Below, piece after piece: positions 19,503 through 30,178 of a stretch of 64,000 nt of DNA. Every line of letters begins with the position of its first letter. Positions within the stretch are counted from its first letter, which is position 1. Both the position numbers and the translations under genes were made by a program. The notes beneath the pieces are model-generated. The model ran no database searches. It saw nothing but the letters and a program-made list of their open reading frames with translations, and had not been told where the DNA came from. The DNA comes from Chondrus crispus (Eukaryota > Rhodophyta > Florideophyceae > Gigartinales > Gigartinaceae): contig NW_005178620.1 in the NCBI RefSeq assembly GCF_000350225.1, forward strand, positions 124,001 to 188,000. The letters are read 5' to 3'.

Positions 19503-21097
19503 GTGCGGAAACTATCGGAGGCCTTGGAGAACGGCACACGGCTTTCAGAGCAGCACGCCATGAATTCAGCATATTTTGTCGGAGATCATTCTCAACTTTC
19601 ACAGCAAGATGAGCAAACCAGCCTTCGCAAGCATGTAAAAAGGGATGCCTTAAGATCAAAGGTAAAGGACTCAAGGGGTTCTCGATTGCTCGAGCGACGC
19701 CTTCACCTAAGCACGCACTTACACTGGCGTGACATGTGTAAAATTGCGAAAGGGCAGGCATAATGACCCCGGCCCTTGAAAAAGCTCTTCGCACGACATA
19801 CGAGCGGTGTGAGGCATGCGCAGGGAGTGGAAGAGCGCTCATAAGTCGAAAGGCCCCACATTCTGTGAAGGATACATTTAATGAATCTGTTCAAGTATAC
19901 TTCTGCTATGTTCCCGAGCTATCGGAAATGCCGATACTTGCTGTCACGGAGCACTACTCAGGGAGGACGAGACACCAGTTGACGCGTTCTCGGGATATGG
20001 ACCACATAGCCTCCACCATCGAGACTCTCCATATTCTTAAGAATATGGAGAGTCTCGATGGTTCAATTGAAGATGGTCCACCCGAAGAGTTGCGGGCGGA
20101 CCCAGAGTTCGACAACGAGTCCATCAGGGACATGTGCGCACGGCACTCTATACAATTTCGAGAGACCCCAGCCCGTCGCCACAACAAAATTGGAGCGGTC
20201 GAACGCTCGCACGGCATTTTTAAAGTCATAGTTCGCAAATTCCTCTCCCAACACGCCATGTACTCTTTTCACGCCAGCCATACAAGTGATATTGACCACT
20301 TGGTAAAGGCTGCATCTTTCGCAACAAGTATCATATCGGGATCACAGGAAACATGCCCATTCGAGAGAGCAAAGGGCTATATGCCAATGGTCTATGGACT
20401 TCCGCAAAGTCCAGTTTCTGCCGAAATGAACGACGCATTTAGTGAGAAACGCGCAATTGATGCAGTGGAAGCTATGCTGAAGGGACACAACCCGAACACA
20501 GTTCCTCCCAATCTACTGCGACCAGGGAACGGAAGGGCCAAAGAAATATACTTTCATGTACGAAACCACGCCAAACCTTCTAAATGGCATATAGGTTATG
20601 TGCAGCATCTCGGACCTTTCGTTGCCCACGTATCCCACACCGAAATGGGAAGTGGAAAACATCGAAAGATCGCATACGAAGATATCCGGCTCGCACCTCG
20701 CAACCCGCTGTTGGAGGAGCTTGTCGAACAGGGTCTGCTTTTCGAGCCATACGGAGCGTGCGCCCCAGAACCCCTTTTCGACACAGGACGAGCAGCAGCA
20801 CTTGAATCAGGCAACGACGTGCTCAACTCTACGCCGCCGTCCGCTGGTGGGCTGCTCTCGGAGCAGAGATTATGTTCCAATCATCACAGCCATTGCAAGG
20901 ATCAATCAACATCACGTGGTCCAAGTGCACTCCAGGCTATCCACACTACGCTGCTTACCACCTTTTTCAAACAAGAAAATCCTCAGCGTGATATCGGTCA
21001 TACATTGAGCTCTGCGAAACACGCAAGTCTTGACCCAGCTGGTGTAACCAGGTTGGAATCCTCGAAACAGAAGATATTGCAGGATGCTCGGGATCTT
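19503..21097 (+). pseudogene. Copia-A integrase, frameshifted and interrupted
   Basis: The zinc-binding HH half (LHLSTHLHWRDMCKI, near 19700-19740) lies in one frame and the CC half (YERCEACAGSG, after 19763) in another, so a frameshift separates them. The frame from 19763 continues through an integrase-core-like region with HNKIGAVERSHG (Glu of the D-D-E triad) and runs to LQDARDL at 21097, where solo LTR X2 interrupts it. A 48-bp perfect palindrome lies inside at 20015-20062. Confidence 0.75.
20015..20062. repeat. 48-bp perfect palindrome in Copia-A integrase
   Basis: Perfect inverted repeat centred on CTTAAG at 20036-20041, with no spacer; the frame stays open through it (TIETLHILKNMESLDG). 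Confidence 0.95.
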
Positions 21098-21736
21098 TGT
21101 AGTACAATTCCGTACCACAACTCCCCGGCGAGATGATAACCGCGCGGGAGGGCGGGTGGTACTGTAGCGAGCAGGCGTACACGCGCCCGCCGCCGTGCAC
21201 AGTAGTACCCCAAGGGTCCGACGTGGGACAGCCGGTAAAGCGGGCGTGGCCACGGGTAACACGTGGCACAACAGTTAGCCGGGATCGTGGCCACGGGCAC
21301 ACGTGTATAATCCGTACGGTGGCTAACTAGTAATTAGTAGTTAATGGCACAAATTAGCCAATTTAGCACAGTAGCTGGTATACAGTAAGTAACAGCTACT
21401 GTAGCGGGACAGGTGTCCTGGCGTCCCACTTGGGGGTTAAGACCGGGGGCACCTGCCCCGTTCCAGTAAACGGGAGGCAGACTCGCCTCCCTTCTCTTTA
21501 CTGCTAATTGCTATCCCGTTCCGGTTTCCGTTTTAGTCTCAGCCTTCTAACCCGTGACCGGCCGTCCGGATCTAACACCACCGACCGGCTGCGCGTCACC
21601 GGCCACGTGAGCCTTCCCTCTTTTCGAGTCCATCCGTACGGTCTGCGTTCGCGCATGGGTTACCCAGCGGCGCGCGCTCCCTTACCTCTAACCCCCCTCG
21701 TTTCCGAGTGGTCGGGACGAAGGTAGTTATACCACA
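21098..21736 (+). mobile_element. Solo LTR X2 (Ty3-C family) inside Copia-A pol
   Basis: Starts TGTAGTACAATTCC, ends GTTATACCACA, with a perfect 5-bp duplication ATCTT (21093-21097 and 21737-21741). Carries the reverse complement of the block shared with X1 and the Ty3-C LTR, so its orientation is opposite to both. Confidence 0.87.
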
Positions 21737-21741
21737 ATCTT

Positions 21742-23391
21742 TTTGGCCCTTCTCGACTAAAGCCAGGAGAGCTTGAGTGCCTCCCCTCCTGGCTCGTGGA
21801 AGAAGCCGTCGAAAACGAAAAACAAAATTGGAAACCTCACATCGAGCGACTCGACCGCCGCTCCCTTGCTCCAAATGCCAATGTAATATCCTCTCACGAT
21901 TTTTGTGTCATCAAAACGACAGGTGATGGATCGACCTTGAAATTGAAGAACAGAACAGTTCCACATGGCAACAGGGACAAAGACAAGGAAGGAATCAGAA
22001 AGGACTCTGAGACTGCGTCTTTCATCGTTATCAGATTTGTGCTCGCTCTGGGCGCTATAACTGGCTTCCGGCTCTCCTCTATCGACGTGTCTGGTGCATA
22101 CTTTCAGGCTGATAATCTCAACCGCGACGTTTACATGTTGCCTCCCCGCTCATGGAATGAACCGCGCCATACTGTATTTCGCCTTACGAAACCTGCTTAC
22201 GGACTGGTAAAATCAGGACGCCTTTGGGAGCTTGCAATCGAAAAATGGCTACAAGACACAGGCTTCTGCAAGCTCCTCGGGTTTCCCCAAAATTTCGTCC
22301 TATATGATTCCTCTGGTCTCCCTAAAATGATTCTCGCAAAGGTAGTTGACGACATCCTGGTTACGGGTAGCGTCCCGGATATGCAAGCCTTTTTCGCAAA
22401 AATGAAGACCAAATTCAAACTAGGCAGGTTTCGAAACCTGCCTAGTTTTCATAGATCTATAGATCTATGCGATGTACCATTTGAGTTCCACTCCCTGTTT
22501 GTGCAGCAGGACAAGAATGGTGAAATATCGCTGTCGATGTTTGACTACCTGAGGAAGAACGTGCAGCATATTGCAATCAATAAGGAACAGAAGAGCAAGC
22601 CTGAGGACTTTTGCTCACCAGAGTTCCATGGACACGTGAGAAAATTTGCCGGTTCACTGAATTATCTCGGCCAGGCCGTCTTACCCCAAGCTTCATTCGT
22701 TGCATCCTGGGCGCAGCAGCAACTTGGCCGCCACAAGCATAAACATATAATCCAGATGAATAAGCAGTTCGCTGAACTTCAGAAGCTGTCGCCAATAATC
22801 CGGTTTAAGGTACACGCTGAACGAGAATTGGCCACATGTGCGAGCATTGTAGCATTTTCTGACGCTTCGCATGGCGCCTCCTCCTATGGGCAATCTGGGT
22901 ACACCGGGGGATTCTTTATTGAACTGTCGTCCGGATGCTCAATACATCATATCATCGATTGGCACAGTGGAAAGCAAAAGAGAGTATCCTTCTCGTCCGG
23001 TGGCTCAGAAATTATCGCGGCTGCTGATGCTACAGACCGTGCCGGATACCTGCACGAGCTCTACGCTACGCTACTGGGGCCTGACGCCGATCTTCAGCTC
23101 TCATTACTCGTGGACTCCCGCGGACTGCACGATACCATAACAACATTGCATGAACCCAGCGATTATCGTCTCAGGCCTACGGTCGCACGGATAAGGGACT
23201 CCTTTGAGTCAAAAGAAAAAGGGGAACTTACAGGACTGGGTTTGATTCCTGGCCCGCTGAATGTGTCAGACTGCTTGACAAAGTGCAATCGCACGATGTG
23301 GGCGCAACTTCAAAAGATGTTTTCATCAGGCAGCATATCACTTGAACAATTAGATGCTATTCGCTACGTTGACTCCCGACATTGGACTTGA
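21742..23391 (+). pseudogene. Copia-A reverse transcriptase and RNase H
   Basis: The ORF from 21796 covers copia RT: GFRLSSIDVSGAYFQA, VFRLTKPAYGLVKSGRLWE, and AKVVDDILVTGS, where the catalytic box is VVDD rather than YVDD. RNase H follows with VAFSDASHG, FSSGGSEIIAAADATD and LLVDSRGLHDTI, ending ADCL-type NVSDCLTK near the stop at 23391. The N-terminal palm entry is cut by solo LTR X2. Two further perfect palindromes lie at 22417-22448 and 22450-22469. Confidence 0.85.
22417..22469. repeat. Two adjacent perfect palindromes in Copia-A RT
   Basis: A 32-bp perfect palindrome centred on TTCGAA (22417-22448) is followed one base later by the 20-bp palindrome CATAGATCTATAGATCTATG (22450-22469). 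Both lie in open frame. Confidence 0.93.
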
Positions 23392-23450
23392 GGTAAAGAC
23401 CTTCTGCTCTGTGAATTGACATGAAGTTGTGGTGAACGCCTTTCACGCAA

Positions 23451-23460
23451 ATGGGGGGAG
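23451..23460 (+). other. Copia-A polypurine tract
   Basis: ATGGGGGGAG directly abutting the 3' LTR; the plus-strand primer expected for reverse transcription. Confidence 0.75.
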
Positions 23461-23963
23461 TGTAAGATACACACGTGGGATAGGTGGACAGAATGTATCT
23501 CTGGCAAGGTATCCAGGTTTGCGGATGTCAGACAGTGTCCTTCCAGGGATGTGCACTTTCAGCTGCGTGTTCAAAGGACGTGAAGAGGATGAAAGTGCGG
23601 GAAAGCGAAGCTGAATGGGAATGAAAATCCCATTCGAGAATTAGACTCCGAAGTAGATTCGAGGTGCGAACGCGAGGAGCTTCGACCTGACGATAGAACT
23701 ACGAGATGGATGAAGGGGTGCGAGGAGCGGCCGAAGGGCCGGGGTCGAGGGAAATAAATACAGGTGGAGCGAGCTGCCCTGCGCGAAAGGGAGTCTCGAG
23801 GACCTGGAGGTATCCTTTTGGTGCCGTATCTTGTTGCCTTTGCTAAGGTTGCGTGCAGTTCCGTTTCCCACCCAAACTCCAACGGAAGGAGGATCGTGCC
23901 CGCCTGCGACATCCCGCTCACTGTTTCCTTGCACACGTGTAACCATGTCTCATGCGTCTGATA
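23461..23963 (+). repeat. Copia-A 3' LTR
   Basis: 503 bp, same length as and apparently identical to the 5' LTR. Joined directly to repeat copy B at 23964. Confidence 0.92.
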
Positions 23964-25060
23964 CCTGCTATCCATAATTTCTGGAAAATTGGGATGATGT
24001 AAAACTACATACACTAAATCGCAAATTTAGAGAGTCAATTTTGACATCATGTCCCTACCGTACTTGCTCCCGGCAAAAACATCTTGCAAAACATTAAGGT
24101 AGCGGTTTGAATGCACTGAAAGAGTAAGGATCTAAGAGAGTATAAACAATCAGTCTCCCGTTTAAGTGAGCGTTTTTTATCGAAGGTGTCAATACAAAGC
24201 GTTTCAAGGTTTCCAAAAAAAGCTTCTTTGCTAGCTCACGGCATCTCTAAAAGTGAGTGGAAAGGATACGTAGTTCTCACTGAAATCTTTCCGTCCGCAA
24301 CGCAGATGTCAAGTGCGATGGCGAGAGTATCTTTCTGTTTCTTATCGAGAAGCGCAAGTCGAGGAAATAGGAAGTTGAAAATTAACCTATAAGAGGACCA
24401 CGATCCATTAGAAACTAACTAGCTACAGCAGTACCACGACTATATGAGTATTACAATCGAAGGGCAATCGGTATAATACCGTCTTCGTAAGAGCTAGAAT
24501 TTGTTTAGCCTCTCACTTTCTTGCACACGCCCATCATACATGCATTCCCTTCTCCCTTCACACCCTGACCCTGACCTCGCCCACTTCGTCCGAACAACGC
24601 GATCAGCATGCCTCCTACATACTGTGCAAAGGCGGTCGCACCATAAAGTCACTTGCTGTAAGACCCAAAGGGGCACAATTCGACTCTTTTGGTTTCTCAC
24701 AAATGTTGACATGCAAGCAAGTACCTTCGGGGTCCGTGGGGATGCAGACCATCTCCGAGTGTAAGGCACTACAGGCCGAAAAACTAAAGGTGAATGGAGC
24801 GGTCGGTTTCATCAAACGCTGGATGTACAACTGGGATCTGGCGGGATGGAACAATGTAATTTGCATTGCATTCGAAAAATAAATGGCATGCACGCATTTC
24901 GTTGTGCATCAGGCGCAAAATGGCACTAGAGCCACGGAAATGTTCTTCACCAAACTGTGGTATTCCGCAATTGTGGCATCAAAATCGGGTGCCAGATGCC
25001 CGCTTGCGTCAGATTGTACTGTCTTAGTTGTTGCTGTAAAGACAGTCTTCAGGCTACAAG
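23964..25060 (-). repeat. 1.28-kb repeat copy B, left part
   Basis: Inverted copy of 3254-4532, interrupted at 25060 by Ty3-A; it continues at 29998-30178. Scattered single-base differences from copy A. Confidence 0.88.
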
Positions 25061-25297
25061 TGAAACGATGGGATGAAGCGCGTTACCGAAGACACCCTCG
25101 TAGTTTTATTAGGTTTTAGGTTGCGCGAAGACACCTCGTAGTTTTATTTGGTTTTCGGTTGTCGGCCTTGTCGGGCCGACTTCACCCCTCCGTTCGGAGA
25201 CAGAGGGGCTGGAAGGCGAGAGGGTATTTCAGTGCTGGATTCGAGGAGGCTCAGGGACGGGGGCATCGATCTTTGGAGTAAAGGAGGCTTTGTTTCA
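25061..25297 (+). repeat. Ty3-A 5' LTR
   Basis: 237 bp, TGAAAC...GTTTCA ends. Contains an internal imperfect tandem duplication of about 38 bp (CGAAGACACC...GGTTG, 25088-25163). Confidence 0.94.
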
Positions 25298-25343
25298 GTA
25301 GTAGCATCGCCTTTAACAACGATCTCCCTGCAAGTTTCCCGCA

Positions 25344-26063
25344 ATGGCTGCTGGTCAAGGAACGATCAACCTGAAGCCCAACAAGCCGGAGGCCTACGAC
25401 GGGTGTCTCGATTTCCTCGTTGTGAACACATGGTTGTACAAGGTGGAGCAGTATTTGGTGCTCGTCCAACTCAGCAACCCCGGCGTGCAGCTGACTGAGG
25501 GGAACCGGATCCTCTACGCTTCAACCTTTCTGACCGGAACCGCCGCCGTTGCGTGGTACACTCTTGTTCAATCTAACTCGCTCCCGACAACGTGGGAGCA
25601 GTTCAAGGCCAAGGTTGTGGCCGAGTTTGTTCCCGAGGACCACGTTCGCCGTGCGAGAGACCGATTCCGCAAGCTGCGACAGACGACGTCCGTAGCCAAG
25701 TACCTTTCCGACTTCCGTAACGTATGCCTAACTGTTCCGGGAATGACCGATGGAGAGATGTGGGACAAGTTTTGTGCCGGTTTAAAGTACGACGTTCGCC
25801 TGGAAGTCATGAAATCGTCGGTCGCTACCTTCGAAGAAGCGTCTAAGGTTGCTCTTCGAGTGGATAGTGCTATCTGGGGCGCTTCGATACAGAGTACGGG
25901 AGTCGAGGGAGGAGCCAGTTCCGGAAAGGGTTCGGGTCCGACACCCATGAAGATCGGCAACGTGGAAAGCGGGGGACGTCAGGGTCGTGGCCCTAAGCTG
26001 GAGGGACAGCTCCTTACGGACTATCGTAACAACGCGTGTTTTACGTGCCACACGGTTGGATGA
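25344..26063 (+). pseudogene. Ty3-A gag
   Basis: ATG 25344. The capsid region is retrotransposon-gag type: LTGTAAVAWYTLV, TWEQFKAKVVAEFVPED, RRARDRFRKLRQT and YLSDFRNVCL. The frame stops at TGA 26061-26063 in the nucleocapsid just after CFTCHTVG, where CRPWKH follows in frame; a second in-frame stop (TAG) lies near 26173. The nucleocapsid is therefore truncated. Confidence 0.85.
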
Positions 26064-26224
26064 CGCCCGTGGAAGCACCAGAGGGGTGCCGCCGCTAACA
26101 ATTGCGAAGCTGTAGGCGAGAGTCCGGTCGATGAGACCGGCACCGAGGAGCATAGTGATGACTCGGAAAACTAGGATGTCCTTCAGCAATCAGTAAAGAC
26201 ACTCGTGAAGGACATAAGAAAAGA

Positions 26225-28570
26225 GTGCACCCTCGTATAGAGGACCAATCGGCCGAGGGGAAAGGTTCTGTTCCGGTAGCGGATCTCATTGTCTTGGATG
26301 GGTTCTTAAATTCTACTCCCGCCCGCATTCTCAAAGACGATGGCTGCAATACAAACATAATATCAAAAGCGTTCCTGTCAAGCAATCGAGGCAAGTTTCG
26401 CGTTAAGGAGTCGCCAACCGTAATGACACATTCTAAGAAAGGCACTACTGAAGTGTCGAACGAAGTGGTCATTGATGCGGAGTTACGGATGGGTAATCAC
26501 ACGTATCGTTCCAATTTGGTTGTGTCAGACTGCCGTTACGACGTTCTACTTGGCATGCCATGGCACACGCGTGTCAAACCTCGCGTTGATTACGTCACAC
26601 CGTCGATTAAAGTGAGTGATGAGAAGTTGCCTGTCAGAAGGGGAAGGGAAAAGGACACCGTGGTTGTTTCCGCCCTGGGTGTAAAGACGTTCCGTTCAAT
26701 GTTACGTAAGAAAGGGAATCGGGAGGATTTCCAGGTATTCCAGGTCGTTCAGAGGCAACCTTCTACGCATCAAAACAGGAATGGAGGAGACTCGGATGTA
26801 ACGGACCTGTTGTCACGTTTTGATGATGTGTTTCGAGACTCGCTTCCAGCCGTTCTCCCCCCGAAGCGCACCGTGGACCACGCTATTGAGATAGACGAAG
26901 AAGTGAAGCCCCCGCTACGGCCGTTATACCAGCTTTCTCCAGCCGAGCTCGTCGCCGTGAAGGAGTATGTCGTGGAGTTGCTCCAAAAAGGGAAAATACG
27001 GCGAAGCAAGTCCCCCTTTGGCGCGTCACTGTTCCTGGTGAAGGACAAGAACAAGTTGCGTGCTGTTGTCGACTACCACGCTCTCAACAGATTGACGAAA
27101 AGGAACAATTCGCCGCTGCCGCGCCCTGATGAGACGTTCGACCGCCTTGCTGGTGCCCGTTACTTCTCCAAGCTAGACCTCAAAACGGGATTCCATCAGA
27201 TCCGCGTCCGTCCCGAAGATGTGGAGAAAACAGCGTTCAATACGAAATACGGGCAGTTCGAATATCTCGTCATGCCGATGGGCCTTTGTAACGCGCCCGC
27301 TACTTTCCAGACGTTAATGAACCAAGTATTCTATGACTGTATTGATGTGTTTATGGTTGTATACATGGACAATTTGTTAATATACAGCCGGACGCGAGAG
27401 GAACACATGAGGCACTTGCAGACAGTGTTTTCACGTTTGCGGTCCGAGCGGCTTTACATTTCTCCGAAGAAGTGCTCTTTCCTCCGCCCTGAGACCGAGT
27501 TTCTAGGAATTCTGGTTAGTCGGGAGAGTGTGCGGGTTAATCCAGAAAAGATTCGCGTCGTCCGTGAGTGGCCGAGGCCCACTTCGCTTACGGAGCTGCG
27601 CAGTTTCATCGGCCTTCTCCAGTTTTTTCGGCGCTTTATTAGACACTTTTCTGGGATTGCTGCTCCCCTCACCGCTTTGACGAAGAAGGATGTCGGGATT
27701 GGAAGATGGGACGCCACTTGCGTTGAGGCTTTCGAACGACTGAAAGGCCTTCCAATATCGGCTCCTATTCTCGTCGCCCCGGACTGGGGAAAACCATTCC
27801 GTTGTCACGTGGACGCCTCGCAGCGAGCAGTAGGCGGAACGCTGACTCAACTGGACGGTAACGGAGCCGACCGTGTCGTCGCCTACTTCTCGAAGAAGCT
27901 CTCAGAAACGGAACATAATTACACTGCTAATGAACGCGAGCTTTTGGGTCTTGTTTACTTCCTCAAGCGATTCCGCTGCTACCTCGAGGGGTCTACCTTT
28001 GATTTGTTCATCGAAAATCAGGTCTTAAAGCATTTCTTCAGCAAGCCCAGTCTAAATCGCCGCGAGGCTCTGTGGTTAGACCTTTTCGCACAGTTCGGTA
28101 TAGGGAAAATCAACCTGAGACAGGGACGTGTGCACGTTTTGGGGGATGCCCTGTCACGGGCACCACATGTCATGGATGAGACGACGCTTAACCACTTGAC
28201 TGTTGGTGACGTGGAGCGTGCTTTCCCATTTGCGCTGGAGTATGAGGACAATCAACTGTTTGGACCAATCGTGCGAGGCCTGAAGGGGGAGTTTCCCACC
28301 GACGAAGTGCAGAAAGCCCGGGTGTTGCGATTGCTTCCCTCATTTGAGTATTCGGATGGTAGGCTATTGTATGACAGAAAGGTTTGTGTGCCGCGTCGTT
28401 GTGTCAAGGAGGTTCTGTACGCGGCGCATGATACATCTATTTCGGGACACTTCGGGTATGTCAAGACGTTGGGACGGGTGGAGCACTTACACTGGCGTCA
28501 CAAGAGCCGCGATGTGAAACAGTACGTAGGCGGATGTCAGACTTGCCAGCAAAAAAAGATGCTCGCATGA
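26225..28570 (+). pseudogene. Ty3-A pol: protease, RT, RNase H and integrase N-terminus
   Basis: The open frame has no good ATG and is in a different phase from gag. The protease-like segment reads ILKDDGCNTNIISKAF, with DDG where D-S/T-G is usual. RT: LRAVVDYHALNRLT, FSKLDLKTGFHQIRV, MPMGLCNAPATFQ and VVYMDNLLIYS, where the second catalytic Asp of Y-x-D-D is Asn. RNase H: CHVDASQRAVGG, ANERELLGLVYFLKRFR, and FIENQVLKHF, where Asp is usual instead of Glu. Integrase zinc finger: HDTSISGHFG...CQTCQQKK, then a stop caused by a shift in an A7 run. Confidence 0.9.
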
Positions 28571-29721
28571 AGAAGCTAGGCACCCCGTCACCTCTTGATG
28601 TCCCTATCCAGCGGTGGGGGTCCTTAGCGACAGACTTCATCGTCAAGCTTCCCCGAACGAAGCGAGGGTTCGATAGCATAACGACATAGGTGGACCGGTT
28701 GTCGCGACGCGTTCATTTCCTACCTGGCAAGACAACCGATACCGCCGTAGGTGTTGCCAATCAGTTCTTTTCTAACGTATTCAAGCTGCATGGCTTACCG
28801 GATTCTATCGTTTCCGACCGAGACCCAAAGTTCACGTCGACGTTTTGGGACCACATCATGGCCCGTTGCGGTATCCGCGTGCAAATGTCTTCAACCCATC
28901 ACCCTCAGACGGATGGGACGTCGGAGATGATGAATGGCATGGTAGAGAACTATCTGCGCTGTTACTGTTCGCTACGACAAGACGACTGGGATGAGTTTCT
29001 ACCTGCCGCCGAATTCGCGTACAATTCGGCGAAGAGCGAGGAGTTACAGGCGACACCGTTTGAAGTCGATCTAGGATCGAATCCGCGCGGTCCTCTGGAT
29101 ATGTTACTACCGGTTGATTGTAGCGTGGAGAGTGTCACTCAATTCAATACGCGGATGAACACAGCGTTGAAAGACGCGCATTTCTCGCACGAGCTTGCGA
29201 AAGCGCGTCACGCCGCGTATGCCGTACAGAAGCTGAAGGAACCGTCTTATCAGGTGGGTGACCGCTTGTGGATAAGTCGGAGCCTATTCAGGGATGCTGT
29301 ATCTAGGACGCAGTCTTCTAATAAGCTTGGAAGCAAACGATTCGGTCCATTCCCAATCTTGCAGTTGGTTGGGAAGAACGCCCTTCGCCTTGACCTGCCC
29401 CCGAACATGCGCCTACACCCGGTTCTGCATGTTTCGCACACCACCCCGCATAAGAGTCAGCCGCTCGAGTTAAGTCAGCCCATTTCAACGCGCCCCGACC
29501 CCGTTCCCGACCCTTCCGGCGACCTTCTGTTTGAAGTGGATTGTATTCTTGCGCACCGAAAGCACGGACGTCGGTACCAGTTGCTTACGATCATGAAGGG
29601 CGCTCCGCAACATGAGGCGGAGTGGCAGCCAACCCGTGATTTCGTCGATGGGGATGGCACCTTGATAGCCGCGTTTCGCGAATACATTGTCGAGCACGGC
29701 CTCCTCCCCCATCTCCATTGA
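28571..29721 (+). pseudogene. Ty3-A integrase core and chromodomain
   Basis: In the shifted frame the core begins SLATDFIVKLPRTKRG, is interrupted by TAG at 28687 in SITT*VDRLSRRVHF, and continues with DRDPKFTSTFW, STHHPQTDGTSEMMN (Glu of D-D-E) and WDEFLPAAEFAYNS. A GPY/F-like module GPFPILQLVGKNALRLDLP follows, then a C-terminal chromodomain (FEVDCILAHRKHGRRYQLL ... AEWQPTRDF). Chromodomains guide integration to heterochromatin in chromoviruses. Confidence 0.88.
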
Positions 29722-29732
29722 CGTGGTCGTCA

Positions 29733-29754
29733 ATAGGGGGGGAGGTAGGAAGGA
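29733..29754 (+). other. Ty3-A polypurine tract
   Basis: Uninterrupted G-rich purine run ending AGGTAGGAAGGA against the 3' LTR, apart from one T. Confidence 0.75.
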
Positions 29755-29992
29755 TGAAACGATGGGATGAAGCGCGTTACCGAAGACACCCTCGTAGTTT
29801 TATTAGGTTTTAGGTTGCCGCGAAGACACCTCGTAGTTTTATTTGGTTTTCGGTTGTCGGCCTTGTCGGGCCGACTTCACCCCTCCGTTCGGAGACAGAG
29901 GGGCTGGAAGGCGAGAGGGTATTTCAGTGCTGGATTCGAGGAGGCTCAGGGACGGGGGCATCGATCTTTGGAGTAAAGGAGGCTTTGTTTCA
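29755..29992 (+). repeat. Ty3-A 3' LTR
   Basis: 238 bp, one extra C relative to the 5' LTR, otherwise identical by eye. Confidence 0.94.
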
Positions 29993-29997
29993 ACAAG

Positions 29998-30178
29998 CAT
30001 GTGCCTTCAATAATAATAAAACGTCTGCACTACTACGAGGGCCTACTGCCATGGACACCGGCATTTCGAAGGCGTAGCAGGACACGACATGACGCAGCTC
30101 ATGCTCTACAAGATCGGTAAAGAGCGTTGCGTACACGAGTGCGGCGAGGGGGATATGCTGTTAAACGGGCGATTTATC
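29998..30178 (-). repeat. 1.28-kb repeat copy B, right part
   Basis: Continuation of copy B after the Ty3-A target duplication; ends GGGCGATTTATC, the inverse of the start of copy A. Confidence 0.88.

Larger units (their letters stand above)
16670..23963 (+). mobile_element. Copia-A: Ty1/copia LTR retrotransposon, degenerate, 7.3 kb with two solo LTR insertions
   Basis: Flanked by two 503-bp LTRs that look identical by eye. Internal order is gag, protease, integrase, reverse transcriptase, RNase H, the copia order, with a purine tract before the 3' LTR. The coding region is broken by stops and frame changes and carries two inserted solo LTRs (17928-18599, 21098-21736). A clear target duplication is missing: CTGTC precedes the 5' LTR and CCTGC follows the 3' LTR. 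Gag starts inside the 5' LTR, as in yeast Ty1. Confidence 0.9.
25061..29992 (+). mobile_element. Ty3-A: chromodomain Ty3/gypsy retrotransposon, young but defective (4.9 kb)
   Basis: 237/238-bp LTRs differ by one inserted C only. Target duplication ACAAG (25056-25060, 29993-29997) is perfect and the insertion splits repeat copy B. Order is gag, protease, RT, RNase H, integrase, chromodomain. Coding defects: TGA and TAG in the gag C-terminus, a frame change before pol, a frameshift at an A7 run near 28552, a TAG at 28687, and changed catalytic residues. Confidence 0.95.

Noticed and set aside
21110..21741. First read as a DNA transposon with an 8-bp duplication TACCACAA
   Set aside because: Moving the boundaries gives TG...CA ends with a perfect 5-bp ATCTT duplication and homology to the Ty3-C LTR, so a solo LTR explains it better.
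16665..23968. Target-site duplication for Copia-A (CTGTC versus CCTGC)
   Set aside because: The flanks do not match; no exact duplication could be assigned.
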